NCBI RefSeq assembly: GCF_003332305.1
Contig: NZ_QOIO01000013.1
Coordinates: 1-64,000 of the forward strand
Reading direction: 5' to 3'
Length of the DNA: 64,000 bases
Source: Microvirga aerophila
Lineage (GTDB): Bacteria; Pseudomonadota; Alphaproteobacteria; Rhizobiales; Beijerinckiaceae
Shown in pieces: positions 49,710 through 60,089 of the stretch. The translations under genes were made by a program, and so were the position numbers. The notes beneath the pieces were generated by a model. The model was not told the origin of the DNA and did no database searches. It was given only the letters and a program-made list of their open reading frames with translations. Each line of letters opens with the position of its first letter. Positions within the stretch are counted from its first letter, which is position 1.

Positions 49710-51098
49710 ATGCAGGTGACGGAAACACTGTCCCAAGGCTTGAAGCGAGAATTCAAGGTCGTGCTGCCCGCAACCGAGCTGGAGCAGCGCCTGAACAATG
49801 AGCTGGTGACCCTCAAGGACCGCGTGCGTCTCAATGGCTTCCGCCCCGGCAAGGTGCCGGTGGGTCATCTGCGTCGGGTCTACGGCCGCTCCGTGATGGG
49901 CGACGTCGTCCAGAACGCCGTGAACGAGGCGAATCGCAAGATCGTCGAGGACAACAGCCTGAAGCTGGCCTTCGAGCCGCAGATCAAATTCCCCGAGGAC
50001 CAGGGTGAGATCGAGAAGGCCATGGACGCCAAGGGCGATCTGGCTTTCACGGTCGCTCTCGAGGTCCTGCCGACCTTCGATCTGGTCGACGTCTCCGACG
50101 TGACCGTCAAGCGCCCGGTGGTCGAGGTCACGGACGCCGAGATCAACGAATCTCTCGAGCGCATGGCCAAGCAGAACCGCACCTTCGAGCCCAAGGCTGA
50201 AGGCAAGGCGGAGCAGGGCGACCGGGTCGTGGTCGATTTCGTGGGCCGCGTCGACGGCACCGAATTCGAGGGCGGCAACGGCCAGGATATCCGGGTCGAG
50301 CTGGGTTCCAACACCTTCATCCCCGGCTTCGAGGATCAGCTCGTTGGCCTTTCGGCCGGCGACACCAAGCTCGTCAAGGTGACCTTCCCGACCAACTACC
50401 TGGCGGCTCACCTGGCCGGCAAGGATGCCGAGTTCGATGTGACCGTGAAGGAGATCGAGGCTCCGGGCGAGCTGAAGATCGACGACGAGCTCGCCAAGGG
50501 CTTCGGCATGGAGTCTCTGGACAAGCTCAAGGACGCGATCCGCGACGCGATCCGGAAGGACTTCGACGCCCAGTCCCGCCGCAAGGTCAAGAAGGAACTC
50601 CTCGATTCCCTCGACTCGAAGTACAGCTTCGAGCTGCCTCCGAGCCTGGTGGAGCAGGAATTCGCGGCCGTGTGGTCGCAGGTTGAGGGCGACATGAAGT
50701 CCAACAACCGCACCTTCGCCGATGAGGACACTACGGAAGAGGAAGCCCGGGCCGAATACCGCAAGATCGCGGAGCGTCGCGTTCGTCTCGGCTTGGTCCT
50801 TGCGCAGATCGGCGAGAAGTCCGATATCAAGATTTCCGACGATGAGGTCACCCAGGCTCTCATCGAGCGGGTCCGCCAGTATCCCGGCCAGGAAAAGCAG
50901 GTTTGGGAGTTCTACCAGAAGAACCCGCAGGCCCTCGCTGAAATCCGGGCCCCTCTCTTCGAGGAGAAGGTTGTCGACCAGATCCTGTCCCAGGTGAAGG
51001 TGGTTGACGAAACCGTCTCGAAGGAGGCCCTGTTCAACGACGGCGACGATGCTGATTCCGAGGCGGAAGGCGGCAACAAGGCCGGCAAGGGCGAGTAA
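49710..51098 (+). CDS. tig: Trigger factor
   Basis: The 462-residue ribosome-bound chaperone meets nascent chains at the exit tunnel. The N-terminal ribosome-binding domain has the signature [18 protein letters not shown] near residue 45. The FKBP-type peptidyl-prolyl isomerase domain follows at about 165-250 with [20 protein letters not shown]. The C-terminal helical domain is complete, ending in an acidic Gly-rich tail. The frame continues upstream through the tRNA gene, but the ATG at 49710 begins the conserved [15 protein letters not shown]. It precedes clpP and clpX, the usual proteostasis order. Confidence 0.97.
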   Translation: MQVTETLSQGLKREFKVVLPATELEQRLNNELVTLKDRVRLNGFRPGKVPVGHLRRVYGRSVMGDVVQNAVNEANRKIVEDNSLKLAFEPQIKFPEDQGEIEKAMDAKGDLAFTVALEVLPTFDLVDVSDVTVKRPVVEVTDAEINESLERMAKQNRTFEPKAEGKAEQGDRVVVDFVGRVDGTEFEGGNGQDIRVELGSNTFIPGFEDQLVGLSAGDTKLVKVTFPTNYLAAHLAGKDAEFDVTVKEIEAPGELKIDDELAKGFGMESLDKLKDAIRDAIRKDFDAQSRRKVKKELLDSLDSKYSFELPPSLVEQEFAAVWSQVEGDMKSNNRTFADEDTTEEEARAEYRKIAERRVRLGLVLAQIGEKSDIKISDDEVTQALIERVRQYPGQEKQVWEFYQKNPQALAEIRAPLFEEKVVDQILSQVKVVDETVSKEALFNDGDDADSEAEGGNKAGKGE

Positions 51099-51177
51099 CG
51101 CAATCTCAAGCGTCTCGCTGCTTGCATCATCTTAACGGTCGCGCATCCGCGCGGCCGGACTTTGGAGCAGTGAGACG

Positions 51178-51810
51178 ATGAGAGATCCGATTGCGTTGTA
51201 TAACAACACGCTCGTCCCGATGGTGGTCGAGCAGTCGAACCGCGGTGAGCGCGCGTTCGACATCTATTCGCGCCTGTTGCGCGAGCGGATTATCTTTCTC
51301 ACCGGGCCGGTCGAGGATTATTCCGCCTCGCTGATCGTGGCGCAGCTTCTGTTCCTCGAAGCCGAGAACCCCAAGAAGGAAATCTCCTTCTACATCAACT
51401 CGCCGGGCGGCGTCGTGACCTCCGGCCTGTCGATCTACGACACGATGCAGTTCATCCGTTGCCCCGTCTCGACCCTCTGCGTCGGTCAGGCAGCCTCCAT
51501 GGGCTCCCTCCTCCTGACGGCAGGGCAGGCCGGCCAGCGCTTCGCCCTTTCTAACGCCCGAATCATGGTTCACCAGCCGTCGGGCGGCTATCAGGGGCAG
51601 GTCACTGACATCATGATCCACGCCCGCGAAAGCGAGGCTCTCAAGCGCCGCCTCAATGAAATCTACGTGAGGCACACGGGCCGCGACATCGCGGCTGTGG
51701 AGCAGGCCCTGGAGCGGGACAATTTCATGACGGCCGACGCGGCCAAGGAATTTGGCCTTATCGATCAAGTGCTTGAAAAGCGCCCCGAGCCGGCGGCGGC
51801 CCCGGTCTAA
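51178..51810 (+). CDS. clpP: ATP-dependent Clp protease proteolytic subunit
   Basis: The 210-residue serine protease forms the tetradecameric chamber of ClpXP. The triad is S107 in GQAASMGS, H132 in VHQPSGG and D181 in [20 protein letters not shown] precedes it. The N-terminus [20 protein letters not shown], here cited in part as LVPMVVEQS, marks the axial loop. ATG at 51178 follows GGAGCAGTGAGACG. It stands between tig and clpX in the same direction and likely degrades substrates fed by ClpX. Confidence 0.98.
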   Translation: MRDPIALYNNTLVPMVVEQSNRGERAFDIYSRLLRERIIFLTGPVEDYSASLIVAQLLFLEAENPKKEISFYINSPGGVVTSGLSIYDTMQFIRCPVSTLCVGQAASMGSLLLTAGQAGQRFALSNARIMVHQPSGGYQGQVTDIMIHARESEALKRRLNEIYVRHTGRDIAAVEQALERDNFMTADAAKEFGLIDQVLEKRPEPAAAPV

Positions 51811-51879
51811 TCCCTAAAACCTGGGGACAAATTCCTCTCTCATGCGTCTTTTTGGCGTGCGTCTGCGTTTCTATTGATC

Positions 51880-51898
51880 ACACGCCCTTCGCGTGTTT
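51880..51898 (+). terminator. Weak hairpin after clpP
   Basis: ACACGC (51880-51885) and GCGTGT (51891-51896) form a 6-bp stem with loop CCTTC, followed by three T residues. It may attenuate transcription between clpP and clpX. Confidence 0.35.
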
Positions 51899-52035
51899 GC
51901 ATGGGGATTCGGGAGGGGAGATAATTTGAAGGCCCGAATTCTAGGCGTCGGAACCTTTCGTTAGCTCCGGCGCTCATAAACTAAAGGGGTGCCGGGCCGG
52001 CGTGGGCCGATCCTGCACCGATTGGAGATGTGATA

Positions 52036-53304
52036 ATGACCAAGGCTGGCGGCAACGACTCCAAGAGCACGCTGTACTGCTCCTTCTGCGGCAAAAGCCA
52101 GCATGAGGTTCGCAAGCTGATTGCCGGACCGACCGTGTTCATCTGTGATGAATGCGTCGAATTGTGCATGGATATCATCCGCGAGGAGTCGAAATCGTCC
52201 CTCGTGAAGTCCCGTGACGGCGTTCCTACTCCCAAGGAAATCAGCCGCGTTCTTGACGACTACGTGATCGGCCAGGAGCACGCCAAGAAGGTGCTCTCGG
52301 TGGCGGTCCATAACCATTACAAGCGGCTTGCCCACGCGACGAAGCACAACGACGTCGAGTTGGCCAAGTCCAACATCCTGCTCATCGGCCCCACGGGCTC
52401 GGGCAAGACCCTGCTGGCCCAGACCCTGGCCCGCATCCTGGATGTGCCCTTCACCATGGCCGACGCCACGACCCTGACCGAAGCCGGTTACGTGGGCGAG
52501 GACGTGGAGAACATCATCCTCAAGCTGCTCCAGGCCTCCGACTATAATGTGGAGCGGGCCCAGCGCGGCATCGTCTATATCGACGAGATCGATAAGATTT
52601 CCCGCAAGTCCGACAACCCGTCGATCACCCGCGACGTGTCGGGCGAAGGCGTGCAGCAGGCGCTGCTGAAGATCATGGAAGGCACTGTCGCCTCCGTGCC
52701 TCCCCAAGGCGGTCGCAAGCATCCCCAGCAGGAGTTCCTGCAGGTCGACACCACGAACATCCTGTTCATCTGCGGCGGCGCCTTCGCGGGGCTGGAGCGG
52801 ATTATCTCGGGTCGCGGCAAGGGCACCTCAATCGGCTTCGGCGCGTCCGTCCAGGCGCCCGATGACCGCCGGACCGGCGAGATCTTCCGCGGCGTCGAGC
52901 CGGAGGACCTGCTCAAGTTCGGCCTGATCCCTGAGTTCGTCGGCCGTCTCCCGGTGCTCGCGACCCTTGAGGACCTGGACGAGGATGCCCTCAAGAAGAT
53001 CCTCCAGGAGCCCAAGAACGCCCTTGTGAAGCAGTATCAGCGTCTCTTCGAGATGGAGAACGTGAACCTGACCTTCCAGGACGAGGCGCTGTCCATGATT
53101 GCCCGCAAGGCCATCGAACGGAAGACCGGCGCCCGCGGCCTTCGGTCTATCATGGAGGGGATCCTTCTAGAGACCATGTACGACCTGCCGGGCCTCGACT
53201 CGGTGGAGCAGGTGGTCATCGGTCCGGAGGTCGTGGAGGGTAAGGCCAAGCCTCTCTTCATCCATGGCGACCGCGGCGAACAGACCGCAAGCGCGAGCGC
53301 CTGA
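52036..53304 (+). CDS. clpX: ATP-dependent Clp protease ATPase subunit ClpX
   Basis: The 422-residue AAA+ unfoldase feeds proteins to ClpP. An N-terminal zinc-binding domain with [11 protein letters not shown] and CDECVELC lies at residues 15-45. Walker A is [15 protein letters not shown] and Walker [13 protein letters not shown]. The pore loop [10 protein letters not shown], the RKH-like region [10 protein letters not shown] and the ClpP-binding IGF loop in GTSIGFGA are present, as is the sensor region [11 protein letters not shown]. The ATG at 52036 has GGAG nine bases upstream; a GTG at 52030 adds two residues. Length is normal. Confidence 0.98.
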   Translation: MTKAGGNDSKSTLYCSFCGKSQHEVRKLIAGPTVFICDECVELCMDIIREESKSSLVKSRDGVPTPKEISRVLDDYVIGQEHAKKVLSVAVHNHYKRLAHATKHNDVELAKSNILLIGPTGSGKTLLAQTLARILDVPFTMADATTLTEAGYVGEDVENIILKLLQASDYNVERAQRGIVYIDEIDKISRKSDNPSITRDVSGEGVQQALLKIMEGTVASVPPQGGRKHPQQEFLQVDTTNILFICGGAFAGLERIISGRGKGTSIGFGASVQAPDDRRTGEIFRGVEPEDLLKFGLIPEFVGRLPVLATLEDLDEDALKKILQEPKNALVKQYQRLFEMENVNLTFQDEALSMIARKAIERKTGARGLRSIMEGILLETMYDLPGLDSVEQVVIGPEVVEGKAKPLFIHGDRGEQTASASA

Positions 53305-53324
53305 CGAGACCTGAATGACCCTAC

Positions 53325-53365
53325 GCGAGGCAGGCCCACTTCTTGAAACATTGTGCCTGCCTCGC
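53325..53365. promoter_or_regulatory. Inverted repeat upstream of lon
   Basis: GCGAGGCAGGC (53325-53335) and GCCTGCCTCGC (53355-53365) are perfect 11-bp complements with 19 bases between. It lies 20 bases after clpX and frames a heat-shock-like promoter. No T run follows, so it is not a clear terminator. It is not the CIRCE element bound by HrcA. Confidence 0.55.
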
Positions 53366-53372
53366 CACATAC
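53342..53372 (+). promoter_or_regulatory. Possible heat-shock (RpoH/sigma-32) promoter of lon
   Basis: CTTGAAA (53342-53348) is a perfect sigma-32 -35 element, in the loop of the inverted repeat. After 16 bases, CCACATAC (53365-53372) partly matches the -10 element CCCCATNT. It points toward lon, a classic heat-shock gene, with about 150 bases of leader. Confidence 0.5.
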
Positions 53373-53523
53373 TCCTTAACGCGATCGTCGTCTGCTCATC
53401 GTCCGAGGGAGGGCGTCGCGTACCGGACGCAGCAATCCAAAAGAGCTTGAGCGTTCCGGTCTTCCGTCCGCAAACCTGCTCATCCGAGGGGATTTACGGG
53501 CGCTCTCAAAAGGATTTCGTCCT

Positions 53524-55953
53524 ATGACACAATCGAAGCCACGTCAGCCTGTCGTCCCAGGCTCGACTGGGACCTATGCGGTTCTGCCTCTGCGCGACAT
53601 TGTCGTCTTCCCGCACATGATCGTGCCGCTTTTCGTCGGCCGCGAGAAGTCGATCCGCGCGCTCGAGGAAGTGGTCAAGGGGGACCGTCATATTCTCCTG
53701 GCGACCCAGATCGACGCGACCGATGACGATCCGGCCACGGATGCGATCTACAAGGTTGGAACTCTTGCAAGCGTCCTGCAGCTTCTGAAGCTTCCCGACG
53801 GCACCGTGAAGGTGCTGGTCGAGGGCGCCAGTCGCGCGCAGGTGAAGGCCTATACCCAGACCGCAGAGTATTACGAGGCGGAGGCCGAAGTGCTGCCTGA
53901 CGCGCTCGGGGACCAGATCGAGGCCGAGGCTCTGGCCCGGTCCGTCGTGTCCGAGTTCGAGAACTATGTGAAGCTCAACAAGAAGGTCTCGCCGGAGGTT
54001 GTCTCCGCCGTCACCCAGATTGAGGAGCCGGCCAAGCTCGCTGACACCATTGCTTCGCATCTGGCGATCAAGATCGCCGACAAGCAGGCTATCCTGGAAA
54101 TCCCGACCGTCGCCCAGCGCCTTGAGAAGGTGCTTGGCCTGATGGAAAGCGAAATCTCGGTCCTGCAGGTCGAAAAGCGGATCCGCACCCGCGTGAAGCG
54201 TCAAATGGAGAAGACGCAGCGCGAGTACTATCTCAACGAGCAGATGAAGGCGATCCAGAAGGAGCTCGGCGACGACGAAGGTCGCGACGAGTTGGCCGAG
54301 CTCGAGGAGAAGATCGAGAAGACCAAGTTCACGAAGGAAGCCCGTGAAAAGGCATTGGGCGAGCTCAAGAAGCTCCGCCAGATGTCGCCCATGTCGGCCG
54401 AGGCGACCGTCGTGCGCAACTATCTCGACTGGTTGCTCGGGATCCCGTGGAACCGCCGCTCCAAGATGAAGAAGGACCTGAAGGCCGCTCAGGACATTCT
54501 CGATACCGATCATTACGGGCTTGAGAAGGTCAAGGAGCGCATCGTCGAGTACTTGGCCGTCCAACAGCGCGCCAACAAGCTCACCGGTCCGATCCTCTGC
54601 CTCGTCGGCCCTCCGGGCGTCGGCAAGACCTCGCTTGGCAAGTCCATCGCCAAGGCGACTGGACGCGAGTTCGTCCGTATGTCGCTCGGCGGCGTGCGCG
54701 ACGAGTCCGAGATCCGCGGTCACCGCCGGACCTATATCGGTTCGATGCCCGGCAAGATCGTTCAGTCGATGCGCAAGGCCAAGACGTCCAACCCGCTCAT
54801 TCTGCTCGACGAGATCGACAAGATGGGCATGGACTTCCGCGGCGATCCGTCGGCGGCCCTGCTCGAGGTTCTCGACCCTGAGCAGAACAGCACGTTCAAC
54901 GACCACTACCTCGAGGTCGACTACGACCTGTCGAGCGTGATGTTCGTGACGACGGCCAACACGCTGAACATCCCGGCCCCGCTTCTCGACCGTATGGAAG
55001 TGATCCGACTTGCGGGTTACACCGAGGAGGAGAAGGCCGAGATCGCCCGCACGCACTTGATCCCGTCCGCCATGAAGAAGCATGGCCTCGAGACCAAGGA
55101 GTGGGCCATCGGCGACGAGGCTCTGCTCATGCTGATCAGGCGCTACACCCGCGAGGCGGGCGTGCGTAACCTGGAGCGCGAGATCGCCAACCTCGTCCGC
55201 AAGGCCGTGAAGGAGATCCTCATCTCCAAGGTCACGAAGGTCGAGGTGACGACCGCCAACCTGCCCGACTTCCTCGGCCCCCCGCGCTACCGCTACGGCG
55301 AGGTCGAGGCGGAGGACATGGTCGGCGCGGTGACAGGCTTGGCCTGGACCGAGGTCGGCGGCGAGCTCCTGACGATCGAAGGCATCATGATGCCCGGCAA
55401 GGGCAAAATGACCGTGACTGGCAACCTGCGCGACGTTATGAAGGAATCGATCTCCGCTGCGGCGTCCTATGTCCGCTCCCGGGCCGTCGATTTCGGCGTC
55501 GAGCCGCCGCTGTTCGATCGTCGCGACATCCACGTGCACGTGCCGGAAGGCGCGACGCCCAAGGATGGCCCTTCGGCCGGCATCGCAATGGCGACCGCCA
55601 TCGTGTCCGTCATCACGAGTATCCCGGTTCGCCGCGATATCGCCATGACGGGCGAGGTGACGCTGCGGGGCCGAGTGCTGCCCATCGGCGGATTGAAGGA
55701 AAAGCTCCTGGCGGCCCTTCGCGGCGGCATCAAGAAGGTCTTGATCCCCGAGGAGAACGCCAAGGATCTTGTCGACATTCCGGCGAGCGTAAAGAACGGC
55801 CTCGAAATCGTTCCGGTCTCCCTCATGGATCAGGTGCTCCAGCATGCCCTCGTGCGCATGCCTGAGCCGATCGAATGGGACGAGGCCACGTTCCTCAAGG
55901 GCCCGAAAGGACCTGCCGTCGAGGACGATTCGGTTGGGGTCGTTGCCCACTAA
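53524..55953 (+). CDS. lon: ATP-dependent protease Lon
   Basis: The 809-residue AAA+ serine protease degrades misfolded and regulatory proteins. The LON N-domain begins VLPLRDIVVFPHMIVPLFVG. Walker A is GPPGVGKTS near residue 362, Walker B ILLDEIDKMG near 425. The catalytic dyad is S684 in DGPSAG and K727 in GGLKEKLLAA, 43 residues apart as in E. coli. The C-terminal tail is acidic. The start at ATG 53524 fits the MTQSKPRQPV N-terminus. It follows clpX by 219 bases and ends in a strong terminator. Confidence 0.98.
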   Translation: MTQSKPRQPVVPGSTGTYAVLPLRDIVVFPHMIVPLFVGREKSIRALEEVVKGDRHILLATQIDATDDDPATDAIYKVGTLASVLQLLKLPDGTVKVLVEGASRAQVKAYTQTAEYYEAEAEVLPDALGDQIEAEALARSVVSEFENYVKLNKKVSPEVVSAVTQIEEPAKLADTIASHLAIKIADKQAILEIPTVAQRLEKVLGLMESEISVLQVEKRIRTRVKRQMEKTQREYYLNEQMKAIQKELGDDEGRDELAELEEKIEKTKFTKEAREKALGELKKLRQMSPMSAEATVVRNYLDWLLGIPWNRRSKMKKDLKAAQDILDTDHYGLEKVKERIVEYLAVQQRANKLTGPILCLVGPPGVGKTSLGKSIAKATGREFVRMSLGGVRDESEIRGHRRTYIGSMPGKIVQSMRKAKTSNPLILLDEIDKMGMDFRGDPSAALLEVLDPEQNSTFNDHYLEVDYDLSSVMFVTTANTLNIPAPLLDRMEVIRLAGYTEEEKAEIARTHLIPSAMKKHGLETKEWAIGDEALLMLIRRYTREAGVRNLEREIANLVRKAVKEILISKVTKVEVTTANLPDFLGPPRYRYGEVEAEDMVGAVTGLAWTEVGGELLTIEGIMMPGKGKMTVTGNLRDVMKESISAAASYVRSRAVDFGVEPPLFDRRDIHVHVPEGATPKDGPSAGIAMATAIVSVITSIPVRRDIAMTGEVTLRGRVLPIGGLKEKLLAALRGGIKKVLIPEENAKDLVDIPASVKNGLEIVPVSLMDQVLQHALVRMPEPIEWDEATFLKGPKGPAVEDDSVGVVAH

Positions 55954-55977
55954 AACTGACGTAACGTCATGGTCGAG

Positions 55978-56014
55978 AGAGCCCCCGGATGATGCATCCG
56001 GGGGCTCTTTTTTT
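55978..56014 (+). terminator. Rho-independent terminator of lon
   Basis: A perfect 13-bp stem, 55978-55990 with 55996-56008, with loop GATGC, is followed by seven T residues (56008-56014). It lies 25 bases after the lon stop. Confidence 0.95.
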
Positions 56015-56151
56015 GACCTCCAACCTCAAAAACCCGCTGATTTCAGCCAGTTCGGGTCTTGCCTACGGACGAGCTTTGCGCCACAGGGGTGGTCCCTGTA
56101 ACGGTGGCACGTTAAGTCTTGAGGCCGCCGTGAGCATTGGAGGATATAAGC

Positions 56152-56430
56152 ATGAACAAAGGCGAGCTCGTTGCGGCCGTCGCCGATAAGGTGGGTCTGA
56201 CCCGTGGCCAGGCTGGTGAGGCGATCGACGCCGCCATCGAGGCCATCACGGGCGCTCTGAAGAAGGGCGATGAGGTCAAGATCGTTGGTTTCGGCAGCTT
56301 CGTGGTGACCAACCGCGCCGCTGGTGAGGCGCGCAACCCGCGTACCGGCGAGAAGGTCAAGGTTCCGGCCTCGAAGACCCCGAAGTTCCGCGCTGGCGCG
56401 GGCCTGAAGGAAGCCGTGAACACGAAGTAA
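56152..56430 (+). CDS. hupB: DNA-binding protein HU
   Basis: The 92-residue histone-like protein bends and compacts DNA as a dimer. MNKGELVAAVADKVGLTRGQ starts it, then GFGSFVVTNRAAGEARNPRTGE with the beta-arm and its RNPRTG tip motif, then KVPASKTPKFRAGAGLKEAV. GGAGG precedes the ATG at 56152. It is placed after lon, as in many proteobacteria, but has its own leader and terminator. Confidence 0.97.
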   Translation: MNKGELVAAVADKVGLTRGQAGEAIDAAIEAITGALKKGDEVKIVGFGSFVVTNRAAGEARNPRTGEKVKVPASKTPKFRAGAGLKEAVNTK

Positions 56431-56459
56431 CCGCTTTTTCAGCGACGATTGCTTCCAAA

Positions 56460-56498
56460 GAAGGCTGACGGCGCTTGCGTTGTCGGCCTTCTGTTTTT
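56460..56498 (+). terminator. Terminator of hupB
   Basis: GAAGGCTGAC (56460-56469) pairs with GTCGGCCTTC (56482-56491), with one G-T wobble and a 12-base loop, followed by TGTTTTT (56492-56498). Confidence 0.8.
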
Positions 56499-56513
56499 AT
56501 GTGAGGCGGGTCA

Positions 56514-56589
56514 GGGCGATTAGCTCAGTTGGTAGAGCATCTCGTTTACACCGAGAGGGTCGGCGGTTCGAGCCCGTCATCGCCCACCA
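56514..56589 (+). tRNA. tRNA-Val (anticodon TAC)
   Basis: The 76-base gene has acceptor pair GGGCGAT / ATCGCCC, D-arm AGCTCAGTTGGTAGAGC, anticodon stem TCTCG / CGAGA with loop TTTACAC, and T-arm CGGTTCGAGCCCG. The anticodon TAC is at 56547-56549. CCA is encoded at 56587-56589. Confidence 0.96.
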
Positions 56590-56635
56590 TTCCTTTGTTT
56601 CTTCCGTCGATTTGACGATAGGGTGCAAGGAACGC

Positions 56636-56664
56636 TTGACAGGGATCGGAGGCCCCCGTAAACC
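56636..56664 (+). promoter_or_regulatory. Possible promoter of tRNA-Asp
   Basis: A perfect TTGACA (56636-56641) is followed after 17 bases by TAAACC (56659-56664). A small hairpin with a TTCG tetraloop (56673-56686) lies between it and the tRNA. Confidence 0.5.
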
Positions 56665-56693
56665 GCCTCCACACCGCTTCGGCGGTCCGATGC

Positions 56694-56770
56694 GCGGGCG
56701 TAGCTCAGTCGGTTAGAGTGCCGGCCTGTCACGCCGGAGGTCGCGGGTTCGAGCCCCGTCGCCCGCGCCA
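56694..56770 (+). tRNA. tRNA-Asp (anticodon GTC)
   Basis: The 77-base gene has acceptor pair GCGGGCG / CGCCCGC, D-arm AGCTCAGTCGGTTAGAGT, anticodon stem CCGGC / GCCGG with loop CTGTCAC, and T-arm CGGGTTCGAGCCCCG. The anticodon GTC is at 56728-56730. CCA is encoded at 56768-56770. Confidence 0.96.
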
Positions 56771-57258
56771 CTTTCCCCAGACAACACAAGCGGATATGTC
56801 CCTCTCCAGGGTGCGGTTTGTCATGGGGCCTTGGTCTCTATCATCATGTGAAATTGACGGCGGCCTCCCGACCGGCTTTCCAGGGCAGCGCCTGTCGCAC
56901 ACAAAACCTTTCCCGGTCGCCAGTTACAACTCAGCCGGATCGCTGATGCGTTCGACAGCGCCGGAAAAGCGTCGTCGGATCGACCTGAGCCGGCAAAATA
57001 GGCCGCCGGTGCACGATCGGCCCAAGCTCTTTGGCGCTTTACATCCTGGGAACGGGCCACACAGGCTACAGCAGGTTGCACGCCAGTTTAGAAACGTTCT
57101 TTCGCCGCACTGCAAACACTTGTCAGGGAAGGGGATCTCGGCTAAGCCTCGCCGGCAATCCACGCTTTTGTCGCAGGGCCTTTCCTATTAACGTTTGCGG
57201 CTTAAATGCTTGGTTTGAGGCCGGTTTTTTCACCGCGCTCCGTTCCTTTAGGTGTCGT
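56771..57258. other. Intergenic region upstream of the nuo operon
   Basis: This 488-base stretch should hold the nuo promoter. I see no clear FNR-type box, no strong sigma-70 pair and no gene; the open frames here lack recognisable protein character. Confidence 0.5.
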
Positions 57259-57624
57259 ATGACGAATCTCCTCGCCGACTACCTGCCGCTCGTAATCTTC
57301 ATCGGCGTGTCGCTCGTGATCGGGCTGGCTCTGCTCGTGGCGCCCTTCATCGTGGCCTACAGCAATCCCGACACGGAAAAGCTCTCCGCCTACGAGTGCG
57401 GGTTCAACGCCTTCGACGATGCCCGCATGAAGTTCGACGTGCGGTTCTATCTCGTCGCCATTCTTTTCATCATCTTCGACCTCGAGGTCGCCTTCCTGTT
57501 TCCCTGGGCCATCACATTCGGGACCTTGGGCTGGTTCGGCTTCATCTCCATGATGATCTTCCTGGGGGTTCTGACGGTCGGCTTCGTCTATGAGTGGAAA
57601 AAGGGAGCCCTCGAATGGGATTGA
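57259..57624 (+). CDS. nuoA: NADH-quinone oxidoreductase subunit A
   Basis: The 121-residue membrane subunit of complex I has three hydrophobic helices. [20 protein letters not shown] begins the first. The conserved loop [20 protein letters not shown] follows, with the Glu and Cys of the quinone-site loop, then [14 protein letters not shown]. The ATG at 57259 starts the conserved region; the longer frame upstream is not conserved. Its last codons overlap the nuoB start, so translation is coupled. Confidence 0.97.
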   Translation: MTNLLADYLPLVIFIGVSLVIGLALLVAPFIVAYSNPDTEKLSAYECGFNAFDDARMKFDVRFYLVAILFIIFDLEVAFLFPWAITFGTLGWFGFISMMIFLGVLTVGFVYEWKKGALEWD

Positions 57625-58199
57625 TCTCCGAGACGGGCGGACCTCTGGTCGCCGAGAGACCTCGCGGCGTGATCGATCCGGCGACCGGACAACCGGTCGG
57701 CTCTACGGACCCGTACTTCGTTTCGATCAAGGATGAGCTGTCCGACAAGGGCTTCCTGGTCACCTCGACCGAGGAGCTGATCACCTGGGCGCGCACAGGC
57801 TCGCTCATGTGGATGACCTTCGGTCTCGCGTGCTGCGCGGTCGAGATGATGCACATGTCCATGCCGCGCTATGACGCCGAGCGCTTCGGCTTCGCACCCC
57901 GCGCCTCGCCGCGGCAGTCCGACGTGATGATCGTCGCCGGTACGCTCACCAACAAGATGGCGCCCGCGCTCCGCAAGGTCTACGATCAGATGCCCGAGCC
58001 GCGCTACGTCATCTCCATGGGCTCCTGCGCCAATGGCGGCGGCTACTATCACTATTCTTATGCGGTGGTGCGCGGGTGCGATCGCATCGTGCCCGTCGAC
58101 ATCTATGTGCCGGGCTGCCCTCCGACCGCGGAGGCGCTCCTCTACGGCGTTCTCCTTCTCCAGAAGAAGATCCGCCGCACCGGTACGATCGAGCGGTAA
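57615..58199 (+). CDS. nuoB: NADH-quinone oxidoreductase subunit B
   Basis: The 194-residue subunit binds the last cluster, N2, which passes electrons to quinone. The tandem cysteines are in [10 protein letters not shown], with the other two ligands in [15 protein letters not shown] and [15 protein letters not shown] chose the ATG at 57615, with GGGAG eight bases upstream and overlapping the nuoA end; a GTG at 57594 would add seven residues. Clusters for this protein would come from the suf pathway also in this window. Confidence 0.97.
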   Translation: MGLISETGGPLVAERPRGVIDPATGQPVGSTDPYFVSIKDELSDKGFLVTSTEELITWARTGSLMWMTFGLACCAVEMMHMSMPRYDAERFGFAPRASPRQSDVMIVAGTLTNKMAPALRKVYDQMPEPRYVISMGSCANGGGYYHYSYAVVRGCDRIVPVDIYVPGCPPTAEALLYGVLLLQKKIRRTGTIER

Positions 58200-58214
58200 G
58201 CAAAGGTCCTTCGC

Positions 58215-58820
58215 ATGAGTGCGGAACTGCAAGCTTTAGGCGAACACGTCGCCTCGTCCCTTGGCGAGGCCGTCGTCGATTGGGCGATCGCCTATGGCGA
58301 TTTGACCATGGTGGTTCGCGGCCAGGACATCGTGCGGGCGATCAGCTTCCTGCATGACGATCCGCAATGCCGCTTCGTCAGCTTCATCGACATCTGCGGC
58401 GCCGACTATCCAGGCCGCGAGAAGCGCTTCGACGTGGTCTATCACCTGCTCTCGCCGCAGCATAACCGCCGCATCCGCATCAAGGTCGAAGCGGACGAGG
58501 TCACCCCGGTGCCGTCCATCATTGGCATCTTCCCGGGGGCGAACTGGTTCGAGCGCGAGACCTACGACATGTACGGCGTTCTGTTCTCGGGCCATCCGGA
58601 CCTGCGCCGGATTCTCACGGATTACGGGTTCGAGGGCCATCCCTTCCGCAAGGACTTCCCTCTCACGGGATACGTGGAGGTCCGGTACGACGATGCCGAG
58701 GGACGAGTGGTCTACGAGCCGGTGAAGCTCCCGCAGGAGTTCCGCAACTTCGACTTTCTCTCGCCCTGGGAAGGCACGGATTACGTGCTGCCGGGTGATG
58801 AGAAAGCCCCTCAATCGTAA
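58215..58820 (+). CDS. nuoC: NADH-quinone oxidoreductase subunit C
   Basis: The 201-residue peripheral-arm subunit (30 kDa family) contains [20 protein letters not shown] and the family signature [20 protein letters not shown], here cited in part as [30 protein letters not shown] is the second hallmark. It is separate from nuoD, unlike the fused NuoCD of E. coli. Fifteen bases separate it from nuoB and twelve from nuoD. Confidence 0.97.
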   Translation: MSAELQALGEHVASSLGEAVVDWAIAYGDLTMVVRGQDIVRAISFLHDDPQCRFVSFIDICGADYPGREKRFDVVYHLLSPQHNRRIRIKVEADEVTPVPSIIGIFPGANWFERETYDMYGVLFSGHPDLRRILTDYGFEGHPFRKDFPLTGYVEVRYDDAEGRVVYEPVKLPQEFRNFDFLSPWEGTDYVLPGDEKAPQS

Positions 58821-58832
58821 GCGGGAGTCGTC

Positions 58833-60023
58833 ATGGGCGAGCACAATATCCGCAACTTCTCGATCAACTTCGGCCCGCAGCATCCGGCGGCGCACGGCGT
58901 GCTGCGCCTCGTGCTGGAGCTCGATGGCGAGGTGGTCGAGCGGGTCGATCCGCATATCGGTCTCCTGCATCGCGGCACCGAGAAGCTGTGCGAGTACAAG
59001 ACCTATCTCCAGGCGATGCCTTACTTCGACCGCTTGGATTACTGCGCTCCCATGAGCCAGGAACACGGTTTCTGCCTGGCTGCCGAAAAGCTCATCGGAC
59101 TCGAGGTTCCGCGTCGCGGGCAGCTGATCCGCGTGCTGTTTCTGGAACTCAGCCGGATCATGTCGCACCTTCTCAACGTGACGACGCAGGCCATGGACGT
59201 CGGCGCGCTCACGCCGCCCCTCTGGGGCTTCGAGGAGCGCGAGAAGCTGATGATCTTCTACGAGCGGGTCTCCGGATCGCGCATGCACGCCAATTATTTC
59301 CGCGTCGGCGGCGTGCGCCAGGACGTGCAGCCCGAACTGCTCGACGACATCGAGGAGTGGTGCCACCATTTCCCGACGGTTCTCGACGATCTCGACAACC
59401 TCGTCATGAACAACCGCATCTTCAAGCAGCGCAACGTGGACGTTGGGCTGGTCTCGCTCGAGGATTGCTGGAAGTGGGGCTTCTCGGGCGTGATGGTGCG
59501 CGGCTCCGGCGCTGCCTGGGATCTGCGCAAGACCCAGCCCTACGAATGCTACGAAGAGCTCGACTTCGACATTCCGATCGGCAAGAACGGCGACAACTAC
59601 GACCGCCAGATCATCCGCATGCACGAGATGCGCCAGTCCACGCGCATCATGCTCCAGTGCATCGCCAAGCTGCGCGAGCCCGCCGGGCAGGGGCCGATCT
59701 CCGCCGAGGACGGCAAGATCGTGCCCCCCTCGCGCAAGGACATGAAGCGCTCCATGGAAGCGCTGATCCAGCACTTCAAGCTGTTCACGGAAGGCTTCCA
59801 CGTGCCGGCCGGCGAGGTTTACGTGGCGACCGAGACCCCCAAGGGTGAGTTCGGCGTCTATCTCGTGAGCGACGGCACCAACAAACCCTACCGGGTTCGG
59901 ATCCGTCCGCCGGGTTTTGCCCATCTGCAGGGCATGGATTTCATGTGCCGCGGCCACATGCTGGCCGACGTCGCAGGCGTCCTCGGCTCGCTGGACATCG
60001 TGTTCGGCGAGGTGGACCGCTAA
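58833..60023 (+). CDS. nuoD: NADH-quinone oxidoreductase subunit D
   Basis: The 396-residue subunit (49 kDa family) forms the quinone pocket with Nuo[21 protein letters not shown] carries the quinone-site His motif HPAAHG. Next come [14 protein letters not shown], then [29 protein letters not shown] ends the protein as in other family members. Length is typical. A palindromic repeat lies between it and nuoE. Confidence 0.98.
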   Translation: MGEHNIRNFSINFGPQHPAAHGVLRLVLELDGEVVERVDPHIGLLHRGTEKLCEYKTYLQAMPYFDRLDYCAPMSQEHGFCLAAEKLIGLEVPRRGQLIRVLFLELSRIMSHLLNVTTQAMDVGALTPPLWGFEEREKLMIFYERVSGSRMHANYFRVGGVRQDVQPELLDDIEEWCHHFPTVLDDLDNLVMNNRIFKQRNVDVGLVSLEDCWKWGFSGVMVRGSGAAWDLRKTQPYECYEELDFDIPIGKNGDNYDRQIIRMHEMRQSTRIMLQCIAKLREPAGQGPISAEDGKIVPPSRKDMKRSMEALIQHFKLFTEGFHVPAGEVYVATETPKGEFGVYLVSDGTNKPYRVRIRPPGFAHLQGMDFMCRGHMLADVAGVLGSLDIVFGEVDR

Positions 60024-60089
60024 GGATCGACGCCAGCCTCCGGGATGGCGCCCACGCCCCACAGGCGCGGAGAATAAGTCAAGTCGCGG

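Noticed and set aside
51950-51980. GGAAC followed 16 bases later by CGCT upstream of clpX, resembling an EcfG general-stress promoter
   Set aside because: The -10 element differs from CGTT at one of only four bases, and such short matches are expected by chance in this sequence.
53506-55950. 814-codon minus-strand frame opposite lon, and a 625-codon frame opposite nuoC and nuoD (58236-60113)
   Set aside because: Both lie exactly opposite strongly conserved genes and show only antisense-type composition.
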